From: Coprinus comatus
Taxonomy: Eukaryota > Basidiomycota > Agaricomycetes > Agaricales > Agaricaceae
NCBI GenBank assembly: GCA_034638255.1
Contig: JAWPGT010000040.1
Span: 1 to 64,000 of the forward strand
Direction of reading: 5' to 3'
Length of the DNA stretch: 64,000 bases
Part shown: positions 22,330 through 32,434 of the stretch, piece by piece
Position numbering within the stretch: the stretch's first letter is position 1
Layout: every line of letters starts with the position of its first letter
Made by a program: the position numbers and the translations under genes
Notes under the pieces: model-generated
Database searches by the model: none
What the model saw: only the letters and a program-made list of their open reading frames with translations
What the model was told of the DNA's origin: nothing

Positions 22330-22769
22330 GATGTTCCTGCTGTCAGTAATCATTCAAAATAAATCAAATAAAGGAACTACTTAAGGACGTCAGGATATTT
22401 ATTATGAAGTAAATCACAACGCACCATACGGCGATGTGGTTTGGGCATAACAAATTTGTGGTTGCTCAAGCAGTCGTTCAAAGGCAAGGAGGCAGGCGGT
22501 TTGTGGATGGGGCACTAAGAACGTCAAGGTTAATGTTCAACGCCCAGTCTTATTAGGGTGATGTAAACAATTGTCGTCCAATTGTTGACTTGAGTAAACA
22601 ACAAAGGTCGTTTACCAGGGTTGATTACACGAGTAGACAATGGTTATTAACTAGTAAATAATGTAATAAATCATTGTTTACACATGTTTTTAATCCGTTT
22701 TTTTGTAAACAATTGTTATACCGCCTTACAACCTTGACGCATACTTCCTACTTATCACTACTCTACCTG

Positions 22770-25110
22770 CTAGAAATCCCAATCTGCGACCTTTGGTACA
22801 TCCGAAGTGGTACTTCCCTCAGCTCTGGCAGGTCCAGGATGGGGTAAGACATCATGATCAGAGATCATATCCTCCAACAACCTTGACGAAAGATCAATAT
22901 CTTTATGGACTTCAAACTTCAACTGAGTTACTGGAACATCAAGAACACTATTGGTAGGACTGGTTAGGTCGTTTTCATCATCTGATTCCTCATCCGAGAT
23001 GAGATTTTGTACATTGGTTGCAACAGGCTCAGTCTGTATACCACTATCACAGGTATTACCAATTTCTTCAGGTTCTTGCACCAAACTTTCATGCAAAGTC
23101 ATCAAGCTAAGACCCTGGAGTCTCTTTAAGGTCCTTTCATCGATTTTCCGAAATTTTACCACTGGGCGAGATGCTATATGATGGGATTTTGTATCAAGAT
23201 TCTAAACGCGTCAGGTAGGCATCAATTAGCTATCTTATGATTCTTGAGTTTGCTTACTTGGTGTATAGTATACCATTGTCGAACTTGTATTGTGTCAACC
23301 ACAGTTTGGGGCTTCTGTCCACTCCGAATGGCAGAATTTAGCCATGTGATAGTTGAGTTGGTTCGTTCATCGGGCATGGAGTTCATGAGGATAGAGAATA
23401 TTTTACATGCTACTAACTGTCCTTGAGGTGAGTATTATGTCCATTAGGCTATTGAACATGCTACTTACACTCAACATACGTGCATCAGAATGCTTCACAA
23501 GTGCTTTCCACCACTGTAATGGATCATTACAGTTTTGGTCATGGTTACAAATAAACACCCCACTCCGTTGCCAATAACTCTTCAGTTGGTCACGTAATTC
23601 AAGTGCTGGTAAACCGGGGCTTGCTTTTGGTCCTACAAGAAGTTCTCGGAGTAACGGTTCTCCTTCATTTGGGTTTTTGATTGTATGGTTGCACATATGT
23701 ATGAGAGTTTTTTTAATAAATTCTTTCATCCGCTCGTATGCTAGATGGAATCGCATCCGTGGTTGGTCTCCGAGGCCGTTTTCGCGTGTAGTACTTGTGT
23801 TGAGAACAATTGTAAGTCGTTCCTTGAGTAAATCTTCTCGTTGATACCCTACGCATTGTAAATAATATTAGCCATGTCAACAGTCAGATATAGTATAAGG
23901 ATTCACATACTTGGATCAAGCATCAGTGCAGTAAAATAAAAGTCATTCTCAAAGAACTGCTTGTAACATATGTTGAAGATATCGGTAATATTATTTCTAA
24001 GTAGAAGTGATAAACCCGTTAACTCTTGGTTCTTTGAGAACAAGGTATCTAGTGCAGATGCACTTGCAAGCCAAAAAATCATAACATCAGATCCATTTGC
24101 ATGTGCTGCTTCAAGAGACCAAAGAGAACGAATCAAGGGAGCCACAATAGTTGTATACTCAATCAACCTATTTTCAAACTCTGCATACCGACTTGCTTCA
24201 CCACGGTTTGCAAAAAGACTTTGTATGCATACATTCTAAATGTCAATCATTAGCTTGAGGTACAGCATCTTGTTAGATGTACAGACCTTGAATTTAATTT
24301 TTCCAGAAAGAACAAGAGTCCGTATAATTGGTAAACAAGGCTCAAGAGAAGTTGCGCTTGAGTAATAAGTGCCAAATCGTGTATTTCCAATAGCTTGAAG
24401 AGCTAAGATTGGTGCTTCATATTCTTGTGACGTTTTTCGCGCTTGCTGAAGCAAATTTTGTGCAAAATTGGACATTTTAAAATACTTTAAAATTCCTTTC
24501 AGTATTGATGTGAACTAGAAGTGATAGTGTTAATTCCATTTAATCAATGCAAGTATAAAAAAGACCATACCCATTTAAAATGCTCAAGCTTTGTGATATC
24601 TCGGATGGTAGTCTGAAGATGATGTACTGAGTCATTTAGGTTAATGATTGTTGGATTAAGTGTCAGGAATGCTCTAGACAGTCCCCAAGGTCAGTACTTA
24701 TTGTTGGTTGAGGTTAGAAGAGTTGTGGTTAGATATTCTCTCTTTGGAGTTCTGGACTTGTAGATTGTTTCCGCTTTCTGTGACATCACAATGTCACGTC
24801 ACACGTTACTGAAGCATCCTGCAGACACATGAAGACTCTCTAGTCTAATACAAGTGTCTGCAAGTGAGTAGTTAAGAAGTTATTGTATCTTTCTAGTCTA
24901 ATACAAGTGTCTGCAGTGTTTGTGTTTTATCTCAGTCATTTCTTATTGGTTTCCCTCCATTCCTTTGTCATCGTGCTCGTCTCGTCGTCCTCTACGATCC
25001 TGCGCTTACATTAAGATTTGTTAGCTCTCGGCATGCAGCTTTTGTAACATTTGTATTATCAGAACAAATTGCTGCAAATCGTTCTGCACCAATTGCTCTA
25101 ATATCCTAAA
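22770..25110 (-). pseudogene. hAT-family transposase, broken
   Basis: Minus-strand exons read as a hAT transposase. They include an RNase H-like segment (IGAERFAAICSDNTNVTKAA at 25,110-25,030), a helical insertion region at 24,480-23,900 (MIFWLASASALDTLF), and the C-terminal dimerisation region (PLQWWKALVKHSDARMLS, then the segment ACKIFSILMNSMPDERTNST near 23,400). A Glu-rich tail ends near 22,770. A 350-bp solo LTR at 24,661-25,010 splits the frame; without it and one TTAAG copy the reading RELTNLNPTIINLN is restored. No N-terminal BED finger is visible, and the 5' side fades into AT-rich sequence. It is non-functional in this state. Confidence 0.75.
24661..25010. repeat. Solo LTR, 350 bp, TSD TTAAG
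   Basis: Begins tgtcaggaat and ends gcgcttaca, flanked by TTAAG on both sides (24,656-24,660 and 25,011-25,015). A near-identical 350-bp copy with a different target duplication lies at 42,896-43,245. No internal region of this family is in the window. The length and ends suit a Copia-type LTR. Confidence 0.9.
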
Positions 25111-25564
25111 TATGAAGTAATTGGTAAGCGCTGATTTCCATCAGGAAAATGGGAGATGGCGAATTATGTATAATGAACATAGAATGTACTGACAAAATGT
25201 GTTAATTCTTGATAATTATGACTCTTCTATTACTTTGCCTAAATTATCATAATTATCCAATTTTTAAACAGTGCGTGTGTCCCCGAAGATAATTATCATG
25301 ACATTTTATGTAATTATGATATAAATTTTCTATCAAGTACTTCATTTTTTCCATCAGGTTATTGAAAACTGTGAGGTAAAATAGGTTCAAGGTGGTTTAC
25401 TTGGGTGTAAGATATACCACACAAACATCTTATCAAAATGTAATTTCATTGATATGTATGTGTATATTCTATAGATTGTAGAATCTAGATACTAGATTTT
25501 CATACAAGAATAAGGATGATTAAATTTGAAATAATGTTTGCATTATAAATTTATAATATGTGAC
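25111..25564. other. AT-rich sequence, no gene seen
   Basis: Very AT-rich with short inverted stretches around the phrase ataattatcatgac. It may be the terminal part of the hAT element plus the 3' untranslated region of the DUF6532-like gene. Nothing codes convincingly. Confidence 0.4.
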
Positions 25565-25832
25565 TACTCTGTAGCTAATTCATCAGCTCCAATGTTCTCC
25601 AATTCAATAATGTTTTCAAGGTTGTTTGCAACCATTTGAGCAGATGTAAGATCTATGGGACTAAACTAGATCTCAGTACTATTCACATTTTGCAATGGAG
25701 TTATAGACTTACCTGCATTTCATGTAGATTTGATGTAGAATAGCATGTTGTTTTAATGGAGCTTTCATTCCAAGGTCATTAAGATACTTGAGATGACCTT
25801 GGTACACATCTTCAACATGGTCAGCAACAAAC
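25565..25832 (-). pseudogene. DUF6532-like protein, C-terminal part (split by insertion)
   Basis: The minus strand reads HVEDVYQGHLKYLNDLGMKA up to the insertion at 25,833, with an intron near 25,700 before a last exon ending ENIGADELATE-type. Joined to 34,459-34,660 it gives the DUF6532 pattern of an ALVALMATAV segment followed by a helical region with VYQGH. DUF6532 is a basidiomycete-rich domain of unknown function. Removing the inserted DNA and one CAAAC copy restores RQSEFVADHVEDVYQGH. Confidence 0.6.
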
Positions 25833-26039
25833 TGTTACGGTTTCATATTTATCATGACTAATCATTAGAACTAATGATGGACGATAGTGTACTTTCTCTT
25901 CTATCTGTTTTACATAGCCTTGGACTAGTGTTTTGTATAGCCTTGGACTAGTACTTTCTATGGACTTCCACTTGTTGTTTCACTCACTGTTTCAGCTGTA
26001 GATAGTTTCACTCTCCTGTCTCACATGTATCAAGCATAG
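25833..26039 (-). repeat. Gypsy-A-type LTR, left part, interrupted by Gypsy-B
   Basis: Starts tgttacggtttcatatttat like the Gypsy-A LTR read on the plus strand. It continues at 34,302-34,453 after the Gypsy-B insertion. The reunited LTR is flanked by CAAAC (25,828-25,832 and 34,454-34,458). About 165 bp in its middle is missing compared with 12,469-12,988. It is a solo LTR inserted in a DUF6532-like gene. Confidence 0.92.
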
Positions 26040-26674
26040 TGTTACGAGTCCACCCAAACCACCGGCCCGTACCACCACCACCGAGGAAGACTTGTTCGCC
26101 ATCTTCCCCGAACTCATTCCCAATGACGACACCATGGACGACTCCGCCTGACATACCATTCCCCGGTGACATCACGGTGACATCACTATGACATCGCTAT
26201 GACCTAACGTCGAACTAAGTATGAGACTCCACTTATGCTTAGAAGTATACATTTCCCCAGCTCCAGTATTAGTTATCTGTTTCGTCATTTTACTCCTGTT
26301 GACTAATCTTTCATTGTATATGGAGTAAATAGTCCCCGACCCCGATGTCTCACCTACTCCTGTTGACAGTTCTAGCATTGTGTATGGAGTAGATTATAAA
26401 GCGATGACGAGTATTAGGTTATAATTAGTTAGTAGCTATTATTAGGTACATCCCTAGAATAGTATAAATACTCGATGTATTAGACGATTAAAGCCTCAAG
26501 CTTTAATCTCTTCTGTTGTAGCCCTTATACATCTCTGTCTCCATACCTCTCGGTCACTAGGTTGAAAGGCCTTGAGATTGCAGCAGAGTGTTTATTGATC
26601 GCACGTTCCTACACGACTGCACTCTAGCGTTTAAGTTCCAGGAGTGTTCAGCTTAACGGTTCGTGGTCATAACA
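26040..26674 (+). repeat. Gypsy-B 5' LTR, 635 bp
   Basis: Begins tgttacgagtcc and ends gtcataaca. It contains the TATA box at 26,463. The first 112 bp include the last codons of the extra ORF as it exists in the 3' LTR. Confidence 0.95.
26463..26469 (+). promoter_or_regulatory. TATA box of the Gypsy-B promoter
   Basis: TATAAAT. The self-primer sequence begins 35 nt downstream, at 26,498, the same spacing as in Gypsy-A. Confidence 0.65.
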
Positions 26675-26676
26675 TT

Positions 26677-26688
26677 AGATTAAAGCTT
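26677..26688 (+). promoter_or_regulatory. Primer-binding site, self-priming type (Gypsy-B)
   Basis: Two nucleotides after the 5' LTR the sequence AGATTAAAGCTT is perfectly complementary to AAGCTTTAATCT at 26,498-26,509 in the LTR. No tRNA-type site is present. The site is longer than in Gypsy-A, but its position and 2-nt spacer (TT) are the same. Confidence 0.7.
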
Positions 26689-27038
26689 CCCTTTCACTGG
26701 ACCGGTAGGGTTATCCGGTCTCTCCCCCTTGGAACCGAACGGAGGATTGTCGAAACCCGGCAGTCAATCGATTCCCGTCATCTTGGAACTTGAAACGGCG
26801 TTACTTGTTCTGGTCTAACCGGTACCTCTTAGTGGTATACTGGTAGTCGTTATACCCGCTAATCCCTGGTATAAACGCGTCGCAGCTCACAAAGTGATAC
26901 TCCTTCGCCGGAGCAAAGTGGGAAGTCTAGGTGTTTGAAATCCTAGCCAACCGGACCGCGGTGGGTTTGTACATCGCTGAAATCTACGCATTTAGTAAGT
27001 CGTAGTCAGGCCCCTTTAATTAGGACCTCCTGGCCGTC

Positions 27039-27142
27039 AAGCTCTAAGCGAGCGCAAGCTGTTAAGTCAGTAAAAGCTCTAAGCGAGCACTCAAGCTGTT
27101 AGTCAGTAAAAGCTCTAAGCGAGCATTATCAAGCTGTCAGGC
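27039..27142 (+). repeat. Three tandem units of 35-36 bp in the Gypsy-B leader
   Basis: Units starting aagctctaagcgagc at 27,039, 27,074 and 27,110. They lie about 100 bp upstream of the gag extension frame, the same relative position as the 49-bp triplicate in Gypsy-A but unrelated in sequence. Confidence 0.85.
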
Positions 27143-27237
27143 AGCAGTTCTCCCTTTTCCATTCCCAATCCATTCCTTACACCACCACACTCCTTTATAA
27201 AAACCTCTACAAATTCTTGGGCAACCACCAACTCTGA

Positions 27238-28906
27238 ATCATCATTTCACGACAACGAAGAACCAGTCAAACATCAGTTCCTAAACCGGAATTTGATAGG
27301 TCACAACTTCAACGAAGCAGATCTCGTTACCGAGAAACCCCTTCCACCGAACCCTTCCCAGTTCACATCCCCGGACCGATCCAAGCCTCTACCTCACAAG
27401 ACTCTGGACGCTCCACCTCGTCATTTTATACACAACCACCAGTACCTCCCCAATCTCAGCTTTTCGGAGAACCTAGTCCTATACAACGACAAGGTTCGCA
27501 ATCTAGCGAAACTTCAAGACAATACAGGGAAAAACCACAACAATCTTCATCTGAAGAAGACGACTCAGACGACGACCCCCCGCCAATCCCTCCTCGAAGA
27601 CCTAGAGTTACTATCCCGTCTCGAATCCATACACCAATCCCAACTCCCGCCAACCCAACAACTCCACACACTCCGTCATTACCCCCGGCTCCACCAAATC
27701 CCTCCACACCTACTACAAACAGCTCGTCAAGCTCAAATTCAAAGATGCCCTCCACAACTACAGTCCCAGCACTCAAACTCCCAGTTCCCCCACCATTCGC
27801 TGGAGACACAGCATCCTACAGTCATTGGAAACAACGACTTGGAATCTACTATGCAGCAGATCAAGCCCGATTCCATGACAGCGAAACAAAGATCCTATAC
27901 ACTCTTTCCCTTATGGTTGGACCGGCAGCCACATGGGCACATGCCTTCACAGAAAGCGCATACGACGACAAGACTTCAACCTACAAATTGGGAACCTTCA
28001 CAGCATTCACCAAAGCCTTGGACACAAGCTTCCGCTCATCCACCCATGTCTCAGATGCCATGGCCCGGATTACCAAGTTTAAACAAGGAATGCGCAACGT
28101 ACACGAGTACATCGCAGAATTCGAATCCCTCGCACTTGAAGCACAAATCACACAAGACACACTCAAAATCCATCTCTTCAAAATGGGTCTTGAACCCACA
28201 ATTGGAATGTATGCCATCAGAGCCATGCCAGCCGATACCTATGAAGCATGGAAAGGCGCTGCCCGCGCAGCCAGCCACATACTTCAGTCTGAACGAGACT
28301 ATCGTCAGACACACTATCCCCAAAGGAACCCTCAAATACGTCAAAACCCTCGCTATCGCCAGGCTCAAAACTTTCGTCAACCGCAGTCTATCCCGCGTTA
28401 CGTTCAACCACCCGTGGTCGCAAAAGACCCGTACGCCATGGATGTCGACTACATCGAAGAGGCAATCAATAACCTTCGCCTCAACGGTAAGAGAGGAACT
28501 CTGTAACATACACGATGAACAGGAGGACTTTGAAGAAGAAGCCCCTCAGCCATCTCAAATTGATCCCGGAGAAATCCTTAATCAATTCATCGACAGAGTC
28601 TTCACAAGTGAACAAAAGGAATTATTCAGAGATCGACTCTGTTTCCTCTGCAAGAAACCAGGCCATTTCGCCAACCGATGCCCAGCTCGACGAACTGGCC
28701 CATCACCTAATCGCCCGAGGACAATCCCTCGCCAGGCATACAACCAGAGGAAGGCCCCGACCAAAAATCGAAACCCCCATCTACGACGCCAGATCAACAA
28801 CCTCATTGAAACCGCCCCTGAAGAAGAAGTAGCAGACGTCTACGATTACTTCTCCCAAGATAACATGAACGACGATTTCAACAGCGAAATCAAGGATTTT
28901 GCTTAA
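27238..28906 (+). CDS. gag: Gypsy-B Gag with AUG-less N-terminal extension, frame broken near 28,490
   Basis: After a TGA at 27,235 one frame is open with no ATG for 169 codons (Arg-rich start, then a Ser/Pro-rich acidic linker including SSSEEDDSDDDPPPIPPR). It then reaches the first ATG at 27,745 (start MPSTTTVPALKLPVPPPF). The capsid region follows (FAGDTASYSHWKQRLGIYYA, TKALDTSFRSSTHVSDAMAR), but the frame ends at TAA 28,504. The nucleocapsid part continues in the next frame to 28,906: an acidic segment, a CCHC knuckle CFLCKKPGHFANRC and a basic tail. A 1-nt insertion or 2-nt deletion near 28,490 explains the break. The long frame that starts at 27,293 and underlies the capsid region is a shadow until 28,490. 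Confidence 0.85.
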
Positions 28907-31900
28907 AGAGATTAGCCACCACGTCTAACTCTCTTCCATCTGTGTCTACTGCCCCATCTACATCATCATATTCTATTCCTCTTCCACTCAACGCTGTACA
29001 ACTCGGAGGAAATGGATCCAACTCTATCTACGCCCCCACACAAACTTCCAGTGCAGTAGCCAACTCAGAAACCGTGGATATCCTCGCCCTCATCGACTCA
29101 GGAGCAGGAGGAAATTTCATTGACCCAGCTTTGGTAAAACAACACCAATGGCCTGTCAAGAAACTCTTAAAACCCATTACTGCTTACAATGCAGATGGTA
29201 CCAAAAATGGTGTTTGTTCATTCTATTCCCCATTGAACTGTACAGTTAATGGTCGACAAACAACCATCGAAGCCAAAATAATCAGTCTCGGAAAACCTAG
29301 AATCATTTTAGGATTCCCCTGGTTACAGGAAAATAATCCAGACATCAATTGGTCTGACAGATTACTCAAATGGAGAGAAGAAGAATCAAGCGACGAGATA
29401 TACCTTGATCTAATTCAAACCATTACAGATGATGACACACAACTGAACAAAATCTGCCTCGACGAGGAAGACTCAGTTGAAATCAACGTAAAACATCATC
29501 CTCTAACACCATTGCTCAACAATTTGGTGACAAGAAACAAGACGACCCTAAGAAAGTCGTTCCTAAAGAGTTCGCCGAATTCTACAAACTCTTTGACAAG
29601 AAAGCATCAGAACGCTTTCCTCAAACCCGACCTTGGGATCATAAAATTGAACTCGAAGATTCATTCGAAGCTCGTTCAATTAAACCATATCGGTTATCAC
29701 CTCTAGAAGAGAAGGAACTCGACACCTTCTTAAAAGAGAATCTTGAAAAAGGTTACATTCGACCTTCAAAATCACCTATGGCCTCCCCTTTCTTCTTTGT
29801 AGGAAAGAAAGATGGAAAACTACGGCCCTGTCAAGATTACAGATATCTAAATCAACACACTATCAAAAACGCATATCCCATTCCCCTCATCTCATCAATA
29901 CTCGACAAATTGAGAGATTCGAAATGGTTCACAAAACTTGATGTTCGTCTAGGATATAACAATATCCGCATAAAAGATGGAGATCAATGGAAAGGAGCCT
30001 TTAAAACAACTAAAGGACTTTTCGAACCCACAGTCATGTTCTTTGGAATGTGCAACTCGCCAGCTACCTTCCAAGCAATGATGGACTCATTGTTTAGAAA
30101 GCTGATAGATGATGGAGAAGTCATTGTCTATATGGATGATATCCTCATTCATGCCAAAACTAAAGAGGAACTTCGCCGTATTACTAAAGAAGTACTACGA
30201 ATCCTCCTAAAGAATGATCTATTTCTCAAAACAGAGAAATGCGAATTCGAAAAAAACAACACCTCGAGTATCTCGGTGTAATCATCACTCCCAACAACGT
30301 CGCCATGGACCCCGCAAAATTACAAGGCATCCAACAATGGCCCGTACCCAAATCAGTACGAGACGTTCGCAAGTTCATTGGATTTTGCAACTTCTACCGC
30401 AAATTCATTCGGAACTACTCCGACCTCGCACATCCGCTTAACGCTCTTATGTCTAATACTAAAGTATTCGATTGGACATCTGAATGCCAGTCTTCATTCG
30501 AAGATCTGAAAGCGCGATTTCTCACACAGCCCATCCTCACAGTTGCCGATCAAACTAAACCGTTTGAAATAGAATGCGATGCATCTCTATACGCAACAGG
30601 AGCTGTCCTACTACAACGAGACACCAATGGAGTCAAGCACCCAGTTGCTTATCACAGCCGAAGTTTCAATCCCGCCGAACGAAATTATCATTGCTCAGAA
30701 CAAGAATTTCTCGCAATAATTCGAGCACTCACAGAGTGGAGACACTACTTCGAAGGATCACCACACAAAACCATTGTATGGTCTGATCACGAAAACCTCA
30801 AACGTTGGAAGAACCCTCAAGATCTCAACCGACGACAAGCACGATGGACAGCGTACATGCAACGATTCAACATTGAAATCCGACATATTCCCGGCAAGAA
30901 AAATGGTCCCGCTGATCATCTATCCCGAAGACCTGATCACGTACCTATCGGAGACGATAATCATGACGTAACTGCACTACCCCCGTCATTATTCTCCACA
31001 GATTTACAAGAAACGTCACTCTGCATTATTGATGACCTCATCGGTCAGAAAATAAAAGACGTCACTCAACAACGGTCTTCATCTATTCCTGAAACATACG
31101 TCATCGATGACGATGGTTTCCTCCGCTACCAGAATAAGATTGTCATCCCAGATGATCTTCTTCTTAGACGATCCCTCTTACAAAGAGTACACGACCATAT
31201 CACCGCTGGACACCCAGGAATTACAGAAACTTTACGAAAACTAAAGCAATACTGTTACTGGCCCGGTATGAACTCGTTCGTACACAACTACGTTCAAGGT
31301 TGTGGAACTTGTCAACAATACAAGATCAACCGCCACCCACTCAAAGCACCTTTACAACCCATAAAAGGACCTGCTTCCATCCGTCCATTCACCCAAATCT
31401 CCATGGATATGATAACGGATCTACCTCCAGACGGCCCCTATGACTCTATATTGTCCATAGTGGACCATGGACTTACAAAGGGGATATTAATTATTCCTAC
31501 TGCGAAAACAGCCACAGCCGATGACATAGCCGAGCTATTGATAGAACGGTTATTCGCCAAATTCGGAACTCCCGAAAAGGTTATCTCAGATCGAGGACCC
31601 CAATTCATCGCCAAGTCAATGCAAGAATTCTATTCAAAACTAAATATAGAACCCGCATACTCGACCGCCTATCATCCTCAATCCGACGGATCAACCGAAA
31701 GATTCAATCAAGAGATCGAACTATTCTTATCCATCTATTGCTCTGCAAATCCCAACTCCTGGGCACGAGCACTGCCTATCCTCGAATTTACACACAATTC
31801 CCGTACCCATGCTGGTCGCACTCAAACCCCATTCGAACTAATGTATGGCTATGCACCAAAAACATTCCATACTACGGAAGAACCCTCAAACATCCCATCT

Positions 31901-32434
31901 ATCTCATCCCGATTTGAGTACCTCAAACAAACAAGAGAACAGGCTCAAGAAGCTCATGAACATATGCGTCAACTTATGGCCGCTCGATCGAACAGACCAT
32001 TACCAACCCTAGAACCAGGACAACGGGTCTGGCTCGATAACAGAAACCTCCAAATCAAATACAAATCGAAGAAGATAGCACAACGCCGAGAAGGCCCCTT
32101 CAAAATTCTACGCAAAATAGGAACAACCACCTATGAGCTAGAGTTACCAATGACGTGGAGGATCCACAACAAATTCCATATCCAACTCCTCACTCCTGTC
32201 AAAGAGAATGACGTATATGGCAAAATGTTTACAACACCACCTCCAGACATCGTAAATGGAGAAGAAGAATACGAAGTCGAAAATATCCTGAACCACCAAG
32301 GAACCCCGAGGACAAGACGGTATCTTGTTCATTGGAAAGGATACTCTTCTACAGAAGATTCTTGGGAGCCTGAATCGAATCTTACCAATTCAGGAGCAAT
32401 CCTAAAAGATTATAAAAAGAGACATGGACTCTGA
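28907..32434 (+). pseudogene. pol: Gypsy-B Pol polyprotein, two frameshifts
   Basis: Protease (LALIDSGAGGNFIDPALV, about 29,083) in one frame. A 1-nt deletion near 29,500 moves reading to the reverse transcriptase frame (YMDD at about 30,130). A second 1-nt deletion in an A-run near 30,255 moves it to the frame carrying the rest of RT, RNase H (IECDASLYATGAVL), integrase (zinc-binding HHCC, catalytic SMDMITDLPPD, VISDRGPQF, GSTERFNQE) and a C-terminal chromodomain (RRYLVHWKGYSSTEDSWEPE). The TGA at 32,432-32,434 overlaps the next ORF, whose ATG is at 32,424. pol begins in the -1 frame relative to the end of gag, at the heptamer GGATTTT (28,894-28,900). The domain order and chromodomain match Gypsy-A. 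Confidence 0.9.

Larger units (their letters stand above)
17392..22556. repeat. Segmental duplication, unit 1 (partner 51,709-56,470)
   Basis: Nearly line-for-line similarity joins this stretch to 51,709-56,470. It covers the CND1 5' third, the intergenic region and the whole DUF6535 gene, including introns and flanks. The left edge, gagagtctcgcaaactcg, is exact in both. The right edge fades after the phrase ttcaacgcccagt. Differences include a 57-bp deletion, microsatellite length and a roughly 430-bp deletion in unit 2. Confidence 0.92.

Noticed and set aside
26172..26378. 68-codon minus-strand frame repeated at 26,172 and 33,799
   Set aside because: It is simply LTR sequence read backwards, duplicated because the LTRs are identical.
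27293..28490. Long frame of about 400 codons under Gypsy-B gag
   Set aside because: It starts at TTG, is rich in His/Gln/Pro without domain features, and runs under the clear capsid frame. Only its part after 28,490 (nucleocapsid) is real.
28480..28530. Possible 36-nt intron (GTAAGAG...AACAG) explaining the Gypsy-B gag frame change
   Set aside because: It is shorter than usual for basidiomycete introns and has no clear branch site; a small indel is simpler.
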